A DNA stretch of 64,000 nt from an uncultured Chlorobiaceae bacterium (GCA_903866255.1 CAIPMW010000009.1:1-64000), one strand, 5' to 3'; positions 37,218-47,331 are shown, numbered from the stretch's first letter. Translations and numbers: made by a program. Notes: generated by a model not told the origin, from the sequence alone.

Positions 37218-38228
37218 ATGCAAGTGATGAGGGATATGAGTGAAACAATTTTGGTAACAGGTTCAAGCGGTTTTATTGGGACAAGGTTATTACAATACCT
37301 GGCAGAAGAGGGAGTGAATATAAGGATTTTACTTCGCGTTGAGAGTGGCGTTGGAGTTTTGCCTGACGGGGTGGAGATTGTTCGGGGAAGTTTCAGTGAC
37401 CCGGAAACTCTTGCTCGGGCGGTGGGAGGTGTTGACCGTATTGTTCATCTTGCCGGGGTAACCAAAGCTGTTGATGAATCCGGGTACGATGCTGGTAATG
37501 TTATGCCTTTACAAAACCTTTTTGCTGCGATCAGGAAGCATAATCCGGATCTGAAGCGCTTCCTTTATATTTCGTCGCTTACAGCGGCAGGGCCCGCTTC
37601 GGAGGGTATGCGAGGCATCAAAGAGTCCGATTCTCCTCATCCTGTGAGTGCTTACGGGCGTAGCAAACTCAGGGCGGAAAGCCTTTGTCTTGAGCACGCC
37701 GCACGGATTCCTGTGACCATTGTGCGTCCACCGGCTGTCTATGGACCGGGAGACAGGGATGTTCTTCAGGTTTTTCTTATGCTTTCCAGAGGAGTTCTTG
37801 TGCTTCCGGGCACTGCAGCGAAGCAGCGTTTCAGCATGATTTATGTTGACGATCTTGCTGAAGGGATAATGATGGCTGCTCGTTCAGAGGAGGCTGTTGG
37901 CCGAACCTACTATATCACCTCTCCCCGCTCTTTGTCATGGGATGATGTTATTACCGCTTCAAAACCGGTGCTTGGGTTCAGCAAGTTGTACAAACTCTCC
38001 TTGCCTCAGTCATTTGTTTTTTTTCTTGGGACGGTGATCGGTGCGGCAGGGTCGCTTTTGGGAAAGCCAGCACTGATCAATCGCGACAAAGCCAATGAGC
38101 TGGTGCAGAACTATTGGGTTTGTTCACCGGAACGGGCTCTTCATGATCTTGGTTTTACAGCCAGAACGACTCTTGCTGATGGTGTGGCAAAAACCGTTGA
38201 CTGGTATCAGCGAAAAGGGTGGTTGTGA
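37218..38228 (+). CDS. NAD(P)-dependent epimerase/reductase (extended SDR, 3-beta-HSD-like)
   Basis: This 336-residue extended short-chain dehydrogenase has the Rossmann motif ILVTGSSGFIGTRLLQYL, the DRIVHLAG segment, the active-site YxxxK in SAYGRSKLRAE and the VRPPAVYGPGD motif. It lacks a signal peptide. The family covers dihydroflavonol reductases, sterol dehydrogenases and CerR, a reductase in bacterial ceramide synthesis. Divergence from an SPT-like gene makes a sphingolipid role attractive but unproven. Other in-frame ATGs at 37227 and 37236 could be the true start. Confidence 0.8.
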   Translation: MQVMRDMSETILVTGSSGFIGTRLLQYLAEEGVNIRILLRVESGVGVLPDGVEIVRGSFSDPETLARAVGGVDRIVHLAGVTKAVDESGYDAGNVMPLQNLFAAIRKHNPDLKRFLYISSLTAAGPASEGMRGIKESDSPHPVSAYGRSKLRAESLCLEHAARIPVTIVRPPAVYGPGDRDVLQVFLMLSRGVLVLPGTAAKQRFSMIYVDDLAEGIMMAARSEEAVGRTYYITSPRSLSWDDVITASKPVLGFSKLYKLSLPQSFVFFLGTVIGAAGSLLGKPALINRDKANELVQNYWVCSPERALHDLGFTARTTLADGVAKTVDWYQRKGWL

Positions 38229-38250
38229 ACCGGGCCCGGTTTATGATTCC

Positions 38251-39294
38251 CTACCCGAGCAATTTTTGCATGAGTTGCAAGAGCAGATATTTTTCATCAG
38301 GATAGGGTCGCAGTCCTTTCAGCGCAGCGTCGGCCTCTTGGAGGGCGATGATTGCGTGTTCAGCATTCTGCAACGAAAACGACCTTGTGTAGCCAAGGTA
38401 GTTTTTGACGAAGTACTCCTGTTTGCCGTACATGCCGAGAATTTTTGCAATTTCAACTTGAGGCAACTGCCGCACTTCAGGAAGTGAAAGTTTCCACAGG
38501 CGAAGGTAAAATATTGTAAGATAACGGATAATGTTTCCAAGGCCCTCTTTTTGCCCCTCCTGGTCCATGATCAGGAGCGACATGCCGCTGCAGAGTCGCA
38601 GGTTTCGATCTGCCAGGGCTTTTTCCAGCTCAAAGATGTTATAGGTGCGAGAGATGCCGACGCAGTCGTAAACGTCCGGTGCCGTAATCTGTTTTTTTTC
38701 GTTGGTACGGGATGATGCATACAGGATAATCTTTTCGATTTCGTGGCATATCTCCCTTGCCGATGGCTGGATATAAGCGCTGAATGCTTTGAGTGCATCG
38801 GCGTCAAATTCCCATCCGAGCGATTTTGCCCTGTTATAGGCAAAAAGGTCAGGCGCTTTGATAATCGGGAACTCGTGGCGGTATTTTTTCAGCAGATTGA
38901 ATGGTGACTTTTCAATATCCTTTTTATCGACAGGATCGGTGTCAAGAATCAGAACGGTAAATTCTGCTGGTCTGGCGATGTATTGACTCAGTTTTTCATC
39001 ATACTGCTTTTGCTGCTCTTTTGTTGCCGGCTTTTTGATTTTGTCAAATTGCCTGACTATAATGAGCTGCTTCGGGGTGAACATAGGGTATTCAGAGGCT
39101 TTGGAGAGTAGCATGCCAAGTGTCAAGTCTGGACCATAAAAGATCTGCGTGTTGTCGGCAGCATCAGCCTCCGAAGGAAAAATCGCCCTTTTGATCATCT
39201 CTGCAGCCTCCTCTTTAAGGAAGCTTTCAGCGCCATACAGGAGATACATCGGATCAATGGCACCAGCAAGAATACTTTTTTTCAATGCTTCCAT
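38251..39294 (-). CDS. holA: DNA polymerase III subunit delta
   Basis: HolA is the clamp-loader delta subunit that opens the beta sliding clamp. The 347-residue protein has the typical opening IDPMYLLYGAESFLKEEAAE, an AAA+-like but ATP-inactive core, and the C-terminal collar helices. The central ITAPDVYDCVGISRTYNIFELEKAL is the usual HolA segment. The ATG at 39294 is preferred over the TTG at 39303. It follows ssb on the minus strand, with a hairpin between them. Confidence 0.88.
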   Translation of the reverse strand: MEALKKSILAGAIDPMYLLYGAESFLKEEAAEMIKRAIFPSEADAADNTQIFYGPDLTLGMLLSKASEYPMFTPKQLIIVRQFDKIKKPATKEQQKQYDEKLSQYIARPAEFTVLILDTDPVDKKDIEKSPFNLLKKYRHEFPIIKAPDLFAYNRAKSLGWEFDADALKAFSAYIQPSAREICHEIEKIILYASSRTNEKKQITAPDVYDCVGISRTYNIFELEKALADRNLRLCSGMSLLIMDQEGQKEGLGNIIRYLTIFYLRLWKLSLPEVRQLPQVEIAKILGMYGKQEYFVKNYLGYTRSFSLQNAEHAIIALQEADAALKGLRPYPDEKYLLLQLMQKLLG

Positions 39295-39300
39295 AGATAT

Positions 39301-39332
39301 CAAACATCAAAGGGCGCACCGGGATGCGCCCT
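39301..39332 (-). terminator. Possible ssb terminator hairpin
   Basis: A perfect 8-bp repeat AGGGCGCA / TGCGCCCT with a 6-nt loop lies between ssb and holA. The T-tract on the minus strand is weak, so partial termination or attenuation is as likely as full termination. Confidence 0.5.
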
Positions 39333-39346
39333 GCAGGTTTTAAAAG

Positions 39347-39835
39347 TCAAAACGGGAGGTCATCTTTTTCGCTTTCGAGTATTGATACTGAAGGAGGGAT
39401 GGCTTGCGATGAACTCGTTTGCGTATATCCCTGGTGGGAAGAGCCGATCTGCGGCCGGTCAGCCCCATCATACCCCCCGGAAACGCTATTCTGATCCCGT
39501 TGAGCACCGAGCATCTGCATATCAGAGCAGACAATCTCTGTGGTATACTTTTTCTCCCCACTTTTTGGATCATCCCAGCTTCTGGTCTGCAGACGTCCCT
39601 CAATATAGACCTGCCGCCCCTTTTTCAGGTACTGACCGCATATTTCAGCAAGTTTACCCCAGACGATGATCCTGTGCCATTCAGGTTTTTCCTGCCAGTT
39701 TCCATCGTTGTCTTTGAAGCTTTCGGTGGTAGCAAGAGTAAAATTGGCCTTCGACTGGCCGGATGTCATCACTTTTACTTCAGGGTCACTGCCAAGATGT
39801 CCGATCAGCATTACTTTGTTCAGTCCTTTTGCCAT
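39347..39835 (-). CDS. ssb: Single-stranded DNA-binding protein
   Basis: SSB coats single-stranded DNA in replication and repair. The 162-residue protein has an OB fold ([59 protein letters not shown]). A flexible Gly/Ser/Gln-rich linker leads to the acidic tip EKDDLPF, which recruits partner proteins. The ATG at 39835 gives the standard start; the ORF extension upstream is unrelated. It neighbours holA, a replication gene. Confidence 0.95.
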   Translation of the reverse strand: MAKGLNKVMLIGHLGSDPEVKVMTSGQSKANFTLATTESFKDNDGNWQEKPEWHRIIVWGKLAEICGQYLKKGRQVYIEGRLQTRSWDDPKSGEKKYTTEIVCSDMQMLGAQRDQNSVSGGYDGADRPQIGSSHQGYTQTSSSQAIPPSVSILESEKDDLPF

Positions 39836-39929
39836 GGTAGTATGAGGTTCGTTGAAAAAGCTTTGGGAATGCTCTTCCCAGGACATTATCAAATTAATAT
39901 ACGGGAGAAATATACTATAAAAATACGTA

Positions 39930-40724
39930 TTATTGTATAAATAATTTGGAATTGATAATCGGCCCCTCCTTGCAAAGGAGTATCGTCCTGGAGTTGCCAT
40001 TCGGAGTTTTTATGTCGACACTGCATCCATAGCATATACCTATTCCACATCCCATGACCGATTCAAGCGAGAGGTCACATGCCAACTGATGTTCCTGGCA
40101 GAATTGCGCAAGTGATTTCAGCATCGGATTTGGTCCACAGGCAAAAACTTTAAAGGGACCCTTTCTATTGAGTTCAGGGAGTTCCTTGTGGAGCAGCTCT
40201 ACAACATTTCCCTTGAACCCTGCAGATCCGTCATCCGTGGCACATCGACAGTTTGTAAGGTTTTGAGTGAGCAGATCATCTTTGCTTCTTCCGCCCGTCA
40301 GGTTGATCACCTCTTTGCCGCAGGCGAGAACAGTTTTTTGAAGAAAAAGCATGGGAGCTGTTCCAATGCCTCCCGACACAAGTACTGCAGTATGAAAGGC
40401 TTCGCTTGTGAGATCAAAGCTGTTGCCGAGAGGGCCGAGAACCATCACGTCCGAGCCACTGGGGGTTTTGCAGAACAAGGTTGTGCCGCGTCCGATGGAC
40501 TTCACCATAATATCAATGAGGGAGCCCCGAACATTATGTATTGAAAACGGTCTTCTGAGCAGCGGCTGTGTGGCATCGTTAATCTTGATGTTAACAAAGT
40601 TTCCTGGTTTTGCTGTGGAGGCAATGACCGGGCAATCAAGGGTGATGATGCTGACATCGCGGCTGACAGGTTGTACCTGGACGACAGACGCCCGGATATC
40701 AGCAAATGAGTTTGTATTGCACAT
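39930..40724 (-). CDS. pyrK: Dihydroorotate dehydrogenase electron-transfer subunit
   Basis: PyrK pairs with PyrD (type 1B) and passes electrons from dihydroorotate to NAD+. The 264-residue protein has an FAD-binding ferredoxin-reductase fold ([29 protein letters not shown]). The C-terminal [2Fe-2S] cysteine motif is [17 protein letters not shown], followed by another cysteine (ILLCKEGP). The ATG at 40724 gives the normal start. No pyrD lies in the window. It is divergent from the first ArsA-like gene. Confidence 0.9.
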   Translation of the reverse strand: MCNTNSFADIRASVVQVQPVSRDVSIITLDCPVIASTAKPGNFVNIKINDATQPLLRRPFSIHNVRGSLIDIMVKSIGRGTTLFCKTPSGSDVMVLGPLGNSFDLTSEAFHTAVLVSGGIGTAPMLFLQKTVLACGKEVINLTGGRSKDDLLTQNLTNCRCATDDGSAGFKGNVVELLHKELPELNRKGPFKVFACGPNPMLKSLAQFCQEHQLACDLSLESVMGCGIGICYGCSVDIKTPNGNSRTILLCKEGPIINSKLFIQ

Positions 40725-41004
40725 AATGGAACCCGTCAGGAGTCGGTGACAGTTAATAAAGAGGGTAATTAAGTGAGCAGGGTGTTCATTTGCAAGTGGT
40801 TTCGGACACAGGGGTTTCAATAAAAGCATTAACTCTTTACGGCACACCGGAAATGTATCAGTACTGCCTGTAATAATTTTATCGGCTTTGATAAATATTT
40901 TGAAGATTGTCCGAACTGTGTATGTTAGAAGATCTTTTGTAGTGTCAGCTTTGAGTTATATCTTTGACGTTTTCTCTGCATTTCCAAATACAATATCTCG
41001 GTTC

Positions 41005-42240
41005 ATGCGTATTTTAACTTTTACAGGTAAAGGCGGGGTAGGCAAAACCAGTGTATCCGCAGCTACTGCTGTTCGTTTGTCGCAGCTTGGTTATCGCACT
41101 CTTGTTCTCTCAACTGATCCCGCGCACAGTCTATCAGATTCATTTAATCTTCCTCTTGGCGCTGAACCGACAAAGATAAAGGATAATCTTCATGCTATTG
41201 AGGTCAATCCCTATGTTGATCTCAAGGAGAACTGGCAATCTGTGCAGAAGTACTACACCAGGATTTTTATGGCACAGGGTGTTTCCGGGGTTATGGCCGA
41301 TGAGATGACCATCCTTCCAGGTATGGAAGAGCTTTTTTCCCTTCTGAGGATAAAGCGTTACAAAGCCTCGGGTCTTTATGATGTTCTTGTGCTTGATACA
41401 GCCCCGACTGGTGAGACTCTTCGTCTTCTTTCTCTCCCTGATACGCTAGCGTGGGGCATGAAAGCAATCAAAAATGTTAATAAATATCTGATCAAGCCGT
41501 TGAGCAAGCCCCTCTCAAAGATGTCTGACAAAATTGCTTTTTTTGTTCCCCCTGCTGATGCCATCGAGTCAGTTGACCAGGTTTTTGATGAACTTGAGGA
41601 TATTCGTGAGATTTTGACGGACAATAAAAAATCAACGGTCAGACTTGTCATGAATGCGGAAAAAATGTCAATCAAGGAGACCATGCGAGCGCTCACGTAT
41701 CTCAACCTGTATGGCTTCAAGGTGGATATGGTGCTGGTGAACAGGCTGCTTGATACCAAAGAGGATAGTGGATATCTTGAGAACTGGAAAGCCATTCAGC
41801 AGAAGTACCTTGGGGAGATAGAGGAGGGTTTTTCACCTCTTCCGGTAAAAAAGCTGCGGATGTATGAACAGGAGATTGTGGGTCTTCAGTCACTTGAGTT
41901 GTTCGCCAAAGATATGTATGGTGATTCCGATCCATCAGATATGATGTATGACGAGCCGCCGATCAAGTTTGTGAGGAACAAGGATGTCTATGAGGTGCAG
42001 TTGAAACTTATGTTTGCCAACCCTGTTGATATTGACGTATGGGTAACCGGGGATGAATTGTTTGTGCAGATTGGTAATCAGCGTAAAATTATTTCGCTTC
42101 CGATCAGCCTCACCGGTCTTGAGCCAGGAAACGCTGTTTTCAAGGATAGATGGCTGCATATTCCGTTTGATCTTGACCGAAATAATCATAGCCGCTCGCC
42201 TCAGGATCAGAAGATGCATAAGGAGTATGATCAAGGGTAG
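41005..42240 (+). CDS. ArsA/Get3-like ATPase with Hsp20-like C-terminal domain (copy 1)
   Basis: This 411-residue deviant-Walker ATPase begins [20 protein letters not shown] and has the switch STDPAHSLSDSF and the DTAPTGETLRLL motif of the ArsA/Get3 family. The C-terminal 70 residues (VDIDVWVTGDELFVQIGNQRKI) form an ArsA_HSP20-like beta domain. There is not a single cysteine, so neither the arsenite sites of ArsA nor the Get3 zinc CxxC exist. The ATG at 41005 is chosen by homology. It lies 126 bp before csmC, so a role in chlorosome-protein handling is plausible but inferred. Confidence 0.85.
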   Translation: MRILTFTGKGGVGKTSVSAATAVRLSQLGYRTLVLSTDPAHSLSDSFNLPLGAEPTKIKDNLHAIEVNPYVDLKENWQSVQKYYTRIFMAQGVSGVMADEMTILPGMEELFSLLRIKRYKASGLYDVLVLDTAPTGETLRLLSLPDTLAWGMKAIKNVNKYLIKPLSKPLSKMSDKIAFFVPPADAIESVDQVFDELEDIREILTDNKKSTVRLVMNAEKMSIKETMRALTYLNLYGFKVDMVLVNRLLDTKEDSGYLENWKAIQQKYLGEIEEGFSPLPVKKLRMYEQEIVGLQSLELFAKDMYGDSDPSDMMYDEPPIKFVRNKDVYEVQLKLMFANPVDIDVWVTGDELFVQIGNQRKIISLPISLTGLEPGNAVFKDRWLHIPFDLDRNNHSRSPQDQKMHKEYDQG

Positions 42241-42366
42241 GGGACTTGATGCAGTTGATTTGTTTTGATCGATATTTATGACTAAATTCGGCGAAGATGG
42301 TGTGTTCAATATGTAAACAATAACAGAGGTATTCCAGTGGATGCCTCACTATCTAGGGAGAAAAAT

Positions 42367-42783
42367 ATGTCGGAATCGTACCAGAAATTGCGTAAAGATT
42401 TCAAGGAGCTTGAGTTTACAGATCGCCTTACATTTCTTGCAGAGAGTGTTCTTCTGACGGGGCAGGGTGCTGTTGTGGGTGGTCTTAATCTGGCGGGAAA
42501 CCTTGTTGACACCGTAACAGGCACAGTTGGCGCTGTTCTTGACGCAACCGGTATTGGAAATCTGCTTGGCAACACAGGCGGGGTCGTTGGAGAAACCATT
42601 GACAGGGTTGCTATTACCGTCAAGGATGCCTCAAGAACGGCTAACGAGTTGTATGCCAGTGCTGTGGAAACTGTTGAAAATGCAACAGGAAATGCTGCGA
42701 CTGCTGTCGGTGATGCAGGAGTTTCGGCTTCTGAAGTTGTGAAGAATTTTGCAGGTTCTTTCCAGAGAGGGCCAAGAAAATAG
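42367..42783 (+). CDS. csmC: Chlorosome envelope protein CsmC
   Basis: This 138-residue protein matches CsmC of green sulfur bacteria. Its first part is charged ([16 protein letters not shown]). A long Gly/Val/Thr-rich amphipathic-hydrophobic middle follows ([20 protein letters not shown]), and then an Ala-rich helical tail. CsmC sits in the lipid monolayer of the chlorosome. The ATG at 42367 follows an AGGGAG site. csmA follows 143 bp downstream, giving the classical csmCA order. Confidence 0.9.
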   Translation: MSESYQKLRKDFKELEFTDRLTFLAESVLLTGQGAVVGGLNLAGNLVDTVTGTVGAVLDATGIGNLLGNTGGVVGETIDRVAITVKDASRTANELYASAVETVENATGNAATAVGDAGVSASEVVKNFAGSFQRGPRK

Positions 42784-42926
42784 CAGATGTACTCTTCGGC
42801 TGGCTGGCGTTTGTGCCATAGGTTGAAATCTTTTTTTGTTTTTTTTTGTTAATTGCTGTAGATTGCAGAAAGAGAGCTGTTCTGAGGCTTTAAAATTTCC
42901 AATAATTTAAATTACAAGGGGGACTT

Positions 42927-43169
42927 ATGAGTGGTGGAGGTGTATTTACCGATATCCTGGCCGCAGCCGGACGTATTTTTGAGGTTATGGTTGAGGGGCA
43001 CTGGGAGACTGTTGGGATGCTGTTTGATTCTCTTGGCAAAGGCACAATGAGGATCAATCGTAATGCCTATGGCAGCATGGGTGGAGGCGGAAGTCTTCGT
43101 GGTTCTTCACCTGAGGTGACAGGTTATGCTGTTCCTACCAAAGCTATAGAATCAAAGTTCGCTGAGTAA
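42927..43169 (+). CDS. csmA: Chlorosome baseplate protein CsmA (precursor)
   Basis: CsmA forms the paracrystalline baseplate that binds bacteriochlorophyll a and links the chlorosome to the FMO protein. The 80-residue precursor starts [20 protein letters not shown] and has one histidine, residue 25 in EGHWETV, the known pigment ligand. The C-terminal 20 or so residues are removed in the mature 59-residue protein. A very strong AAGGGGGA site precedes the ATG and a strong terminator follows, consistent with high expression from its own short transcript as well as with csmC. Confidence 0.97.
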   Translation: MSGGGVFTDILAAAGRIFEVMVEGHWETVGMLFDSLGKGTMRINRNAYGSMGGGGSLRGSSPEVTGYAVPTKAIESKFAE

Positions 43170-43193
43170 GCGTCTTATGATGTTCTGTGCATG

Positions 43194-43234
43194 GGCAGTG
43201 AAAAGCGTTATAAGCTTTCACTGCCTTTTTTTTT
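43194..43234 (+). terminator. csmA terminator
   Basis: A 10-bp perfect stem GGCAGTGAAA / TTTCACTGCC with extra inner pairing is followed by T9, 25 bp after the csmA stop. It should insulate csmCA from the next gene. Confidence 0.9.
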
Positions 43235-43359
43235 GTAAAAAGCAAAACCAGTCAAGGGTTCATATTGACAGGATGATTGACTGATTTCTGTTTATTATAA
43301 AAATTTCATAGATTTGAGTTCGAGCTTCTGAAACGTGTTAAGCTGAACAGGTATGGTCA

Positions 43360-44829
43360 ATGGCTAATGTATCGTTGTATGTTTCGGGGCAGACCGAACA
43401 GGGTGATGTGGCTGAATTTTTTCAAAAGGGCCTCATGAGTGCGGGTGAGAATCCCATCGCATTTTTTGAGGGGGTGTTTTATGAGTCGCATCAGGAGCGA
43501 GTTGGGAATATAGCCTTTCAGGATTATCTCATTTACACAGACAAAGCCGTTTACCTGTGGGCCAGAGGCTCAAATAAAGACTATCTCGACAGATTTAATC
43601 TTGGCTCCGTTTCTGTGAGCAGTCGGAACAAGGACCATGATTTTGCCACGTTGAATCTCAAGGTGCGACGTGAGGATAAAGAGCCTGTTTATGTGATTTT
43701 TGATATGGTGGAGTTACGTGAAGCTGAATTGATCATCAAACTCCATACGCTTGTTGAATCACTTATTGAAGAGAATCTTGGGATGAATTATCGCAAGAAT
43801 CTTCCTGATAACGTCTCTCTGCTTATTTTGCAGGCTTCGAGAAGTGTGTGTGTACCTCAAGCCTTTTCCCTTCGATTTGAAGCTCCAGCTCAGCAGGAGA
43901 GCAATATTGGCTACGGACAGGATCTTCTTGAGCAATACAAAGCGAGTCTTGGCTATTCCCAATCTGAAGAACCCCTGCGTCACCAGGGTGGTGAAAAGAA
44001 AGCAGAAGGCTTTTCTGCCGCAGACGCATTGCGGGGAATTGAAAATCTTCTCCCGACGGATCCTGTTGCACTGAAAAGGGTTGCTGAATCCATAAAAGAT
44101 ATGATTGGTGATGCGCCATTCAAGATTCGAGATCAGGTCAAGAGTGACCTGCAACATGTTCCGGGTATGCTAACAGCACTTAATGAGCTGCTTAACAGTA
44201 TAGCAGATAATCCGCAGGCGGAGCGCTTTGTCATTAATATTGTTAAAACTGCAGTCAGAAATGACGGTGTGATCGGCTCTGTAGGCAAGCTGCTGCGTCT
44301 CTCCGCCAGTTTTGGCGAAAGTTCAAAGAGGAGGGGACAGCGGTCAGCATCAAGGACAGGAAATTCTGAGTCCAGAACGGACTCTTCTGAGTCCAGACCG
44401 AGGGATTTCAGTGACGATGATTCTTTGGTTAAAAAGAAAATCAACATTCATAGCGATGATGAGGCGACGTTGAACGATGATTGTTTCAGCAGCGCTGATT
44501 CAGATTTTGAGAAAAAGAGGGCCTCTGCAGCCTCTGCAAAAATGACGAGAAGAGATGATTTTGAAGAGAGTGCTATTCCTTCACGCAAAAGCATTTCGAT
44601 TCAAACTTCTGAAGATGAGCTATCCCCTCTGGTGAAAAATATGATGAATATGGATGATTTTTCAGAGAGAGGCGCAGAGCCTGTTGGACAGGGTGCTGAT
44701 GGAAGCATCCCCAGAAAAAAAATTATGATTACATCGGATTCCGGGGAGAGTGTTCAGTCGCCTGGTGCGGGTATTTCGGCGAAGCAGTCAGAAGATAGTG
44801 ATGATGACCAACATCCGAATCGTCGATAA
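43360..44829 (+). CDS. Uncharacterised protein of the chlorosome locus
   Basis: I do not recognise this 489-residue protein. Residues 1-140 look like a compact beta/alpha domain resembling a bacterial PH-like fold ([20 protein letters not shown], then [20 protein letters not shown]). Residues ~215-320 are helical ([19 protein letters not shown]). From about 330 on the chain is Ser/Asp/Lys-rich, of low complexity and probably disordered, with a repeated triplet-like [12 protein letters not shown]. No signal peptide or membrane segment is present. It sits between csmA and the second ArsA-like ATPase, suggesting a chlorosome-related role. Confidence 0.6.
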   Translation: MANVSLYVSGQTEQGDVAEFFQKGLMSAGENPIAFFEGVFYESHQERVGNIAFQDYLIYTDKAVYLWARGSNKDYLDRFNLGSVSVSSRNKDHDFATLNLKVRREDKEPVYVIFDMVELREAELIIKLHTLVESLIEENLGMNYRKNLPDNVSLLILQASRSVCVPQAFSLRFEAPAQQESNIGYGQDLLEQYKASLGYSQSEEPLRHQGGEKKAEGFSAADALRGIENLLPTDPVALKRVAESIKDMIGDAPFKIRDQVKSDLQHVPGMLTALNELLNSIADNPQAERFVINIVKTAVRNDGVIGSVGKLLRLSASFGESSKRRGQRSASRTGNSESRTDSSESRPRDFSDDDSLVKKKINIHSDDEATLNDDCFSSADSDFEKKRASAASAKMTRRDDFEESAIPSRKSISIQTSEDELSPLVKNMMNMDDFSERGAEPVGQGADGSIPRKKIMITSDSGESVQSPGAGISAKQSEDSDDDQHPNRR

Positions 44830-44864
44830 ATAGTGTTCAGACAATATCAAGTTTTATTATCAAC

Positions 44865-46019
44865 ATGAGAATTATTCTTTACCTGGGTAAAGGAGGGGTA
44901 GGTAAAACTACCGTTTCAGCTTCGTCCGCTACAGCGATTGCCCGAAGAGGACAACGGGTTTTGATTATGAGTACCGATGTTGCTCACAGTCTTGCCGACG
45001 CCTTGAATACCGAGCTTTCTTCTACGCCTGTGGAAGTTGAAAAGAATCTTTTTGCCATGGAGGTGAATGTTCTTGCCGAGATAAGGGAGAACTGGACGGA
45101 GCTCTATTCCTATTTTTCATCAATCCTGATGCATGATGGCGCAAATGAAGTTGTTGCTGAAGAGCTTGCGATTATGCCAGGAATGGAGGAGATGATCAGT
45201 CTACGCTACATCTGGAAGGCTGCTAAATCAGGAAATTACGATGTTGTTGTTGTTGATGCCGCTCCAACGGGCGAGACGATGCGTTTGCTTGGGATGCCTG
45301 AATCTTACGGCTGGTATGCTGACAAGATTGGTGGATGGCACTCAAAAGCAATTGGCTTTGCAGCACCTCTCCTGACCAAATTCATGCCGAAGAAAAACAT
45401 ATTCAAGCTTATGCCGGAGGTGAACGATCACATGAAAGAGCTCCACGCTATGCTTCAGGATAAATCGATAACCACCTTCAGGGTAGTTCTGAATCCGGAA
45501 AATATGGTTATAAAAGAGGCTTTGCGGGTACAGACCTATCTGAATCTTTTTGGCTACAAACTTGATGCCGCTGTTGTCAACAAGATTCTTCCTCAGAGTT
45601 CCTCAGACAGTTACTTGCAGAGCCTTATTGATATTCAAAGCAAATATCTCAAGGTGATCGATAACTGTTTCTATCCAGTGCCGATTTTCAGGGTAAAGCA
45701 GTCTACGGCTGAGATTATCAATACAGACAGACTCTATGAACTGAGCAAGGAGATGTTTGGTGATAAAAACCCGTCGGACATTCTCTACACAAACGACAAA
45801 ACTCAGCGCCTTGAGAAGATCAACGGGAAATATGTGCTGAGTCTCTATTTGCCGAATGTTGAAGTCAAGAAGCTTAATGTGAATATCAAGGGCGATGAGT
45901 TACTTGTGGACATCAATAATTTTCGCAAGAGTATTATCCTGCCAAATGTTCTCGTGGGGCGGAAGACGGAGGGGGCAGATTTTGACGAAGGAAACCTGAA
46001 CATAACGTTTGCCAACTGA
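44865..46019 (+). CDS. ArsA/Get3-like ATPase with Hsp20-like C-terminal domain (copy 2)
   Basis: This 384-residue paralogue of the ATPase at 41005 begins [20 protein letters not shown]. The switch region reads [12 protein letters not shown] (Val instead of the usual Pro), and [17 protein letters not shown] follows. A C-terminal Hsp20-like domain ([20 protein letters not shown]) closes it. It contains only one cysteine, so a metalloid-pump role is unlikely. It follows the uncharacterised gene by 35 bp. Two such ATPases around csmCA suggest a client-targeting function for hydrophobic chlorosome proteins. Confidence 0.85.
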   Translation: MRIILYLGKGGVGKTTVSASSATAIARRGQRVLIMSTDVAHSLADALNTELSSTPVEVEKNLFAMEVNVLAEIRENWTELYSYFSSILMHDGANEVVAEELAIMPGMEEMISLRYIWKAAKSGNYDVVVVDAAPTGETMRLLGMPESYGWYADKIGGWHSKAIGFAAPLLTKFMPKKNIFKLMPEVNDHMKELHAMLQDKSITTFRVVLNPENMVIKEALRVQTYLNLFGYKLDAAVVNKILPQSSSDSYLQSLIDIQSKYLKVIDNCFYPVPIFRVKQSTAEIINTDRLYELSKEMFGDKNPSDILYTNDKTQRLEKINGKYVLSLYLPNVEVKKLNVNIKGDELLVDINNFRKSIILPNVLVGRKTEGADFDEGNLNITFAN

Positions 46020-46028
46020 GTGATCTGT

Positions 46029-46598
46029 TCAGTTTATTCCTTGTGACCATGCAATTACAGGGAGGAGTGCTTTAACAGGTATTCCGCCTTTTTTTATCGT
46101 AATTTTCTCTTTTGTCCGTACCAATACGGACGGGTCTTTGCAGCACTGCAGCAGTTGACGGGTACTCTTTCCTGTTTCTGGATGCAGAGGATTGGCGATA
46201 TCAAGCAGGGGGATAAGGACGAATTTTCTGTGCGGCAGTTCAGGGTGTGGTATGGAGAGGGTTTCAGTGCTCAGGCAGAGGCCATCATAGAGCAGAATAT
46301 CCAGGTCGATAACTCTTGGACTCCAGCGGGGATAGGTATCAGGTCGTCCAAGATTCTGTTCGATGGTCTTGCACCGTCGACGAAGATCTTCCGGTGAAAG
46401 AGGGGTTTTCAGCAAGAGAACCCCATTGTAGAAACGGTGTTGTTCAGTTTCACCAATTGGTTCGGTCATATAGATTGAGGATACGGCACAAACTGACGTA
46501 TCCTCAATCTCCATAAGCAAATCCATGGCTTCCTGCAGATGGACGAGACGATTTCCGATATTGGAGCCTATTCCAATAAATACCTTGTGCATTGGCAT
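46029..46598 (-). CDS. folK: 2-amino-4-hydroxy-6-hydroxymethyldihydropteridine pyrophosphokinase
   Basis: FolK moves pyrophosphate from ATP to hydroxymethyldihydropterin in folate synthesis. The 189-residue protein has KVFIGIGSNIGNRLVHLQEA, the SSIYMTEPIGETEQHRFYNGV segment and the signature RWSPRVIDLDILLYDGL. The C-terminal 30 residues go beyond the usual fold. It begins 4 bp after the folB stop, so the two form an operon. A second ATG at 46592 is an equally good start. Confidence 0.93.
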   Translation of the reverse strand: MPMHKVFIGIGSNIGNRLVHLQEAMDLLMEIEDTSVCAVSSIYMTEPIGETEQHRFYNGVLLLKTPLSPEDLRRRCKTIEQNLGRPDTYPRWSPRVIDLDILLYDGLCLSTETLSIPHPELPHRKFVLIPLLDIANPLHPETGKSTRQLLQCCKDPSVLVRTKEKITIKKGGIPVKALLPVIAWSQGIN

Positions 46599-46601
46599 AT
46601 T

Positions 46602-46979
46602 TCAGAGACGGGTGGTGGAGTAATCGGCCTCGGCATAGTCGCATATACCATCAACAGGAGGGTTGCGTTTGCGGACGCTGATGGAGACATGGTCGAGAAT
46701 CGGAAAATCACGGAGAAGATCGTGAGCAATCTTACAAGCAACAGCCTCAATCAAAAAATACTTTTTAAGGGTCAGCACTTCCTGTATCTTTTTGTACACT
46801 GAGCCGTAATCAACAGTTTTCGTAATGTCGTCGTTTTTTGCGGCGTCAGTGAAATCGAAGCCAAGCTCAGCATCGACCTCATATTTGGCGCCCACAGTAT
46901 GCTCTTCCTTGAGCACGCCGTGATGGGCATAGAAGACCATATTAACCAGTCGGACGCATGATCGGGAGTGTTGTGTCAT
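46602..46979 (-). CDS. folB: Dihydroneopterin aldolase
   Basis: FolB cleaves dihydroneopterin to hydroxymethyldihydropterin, the substrate of FolK encoded just downstream. The 125-residue protein has [18 protein letters not shown], the [10 protein letters not shown] segment and [13 protein letters not shown], all family hallmarks. I chose the ATG at 46979, which has a GAAGG site 5 nt upstream, over the longer ORF from 47027. Confidence 0.92.
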   Translation of the reverse strand: MTQHSRSCVRLVNMVFYAHHGVLKEEHTVGAKYEVDAELGFDFTDAAKNDDITKTVDYGSVYKKIQEVLTLKKYFLIEAVACKIAHDLLRDFPILDHVSISVRKRNPPVDGICDYAEADYSTTRL

Positions 46980-47331
46980 TGCAACCTTCAAATAGTGAAG
47001 TTGATTACCGGGAATATCGAAATTCATGCGTTCTTATAAATCCTGCCTTGAACTTGCAGTGAGTATACAAAAATAATCGGAGTATTATCAGGAGAAGTGA
47101 TGAGATGCTAAATCGCTATGAATTGATCTCACTGTTGCTTTTGTGGAAAGTATCTCTATGATGATGATCTCTTGCTTCTGGTTGCGCACCTTGAAATCGA
47201 CCCGATTATATTACCGTCAGGGTTGGATTTGATTCTGCTACCACGCTTCGGTGCAACAAAAAATCAGTTGAGATTTCATTACATTATGAATACAAAATTT
47301 TCTTTTATCACCTTTTTCAAAAGAAGAACCA
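46980..47331. other. Intergenic region between folB and the antitoxin remnant
   Basis: This 352-bp AT-rich stretch holds the folB leader. I find no convincing gene, RNA or terminator. The 68-codon ORF on the plus strand at 47172 shows no family resemblance and overlaps the antitoxin remnant, so it was not called. Confidence 0.5.

Noticed and set aside
41005-46019. Arsenic resistance (ArsA pump ATPases)
   Set aside because: The metalloid-binding cysteines are absent from both ATPases, and no arsB, arsR or arsC lies nearby.
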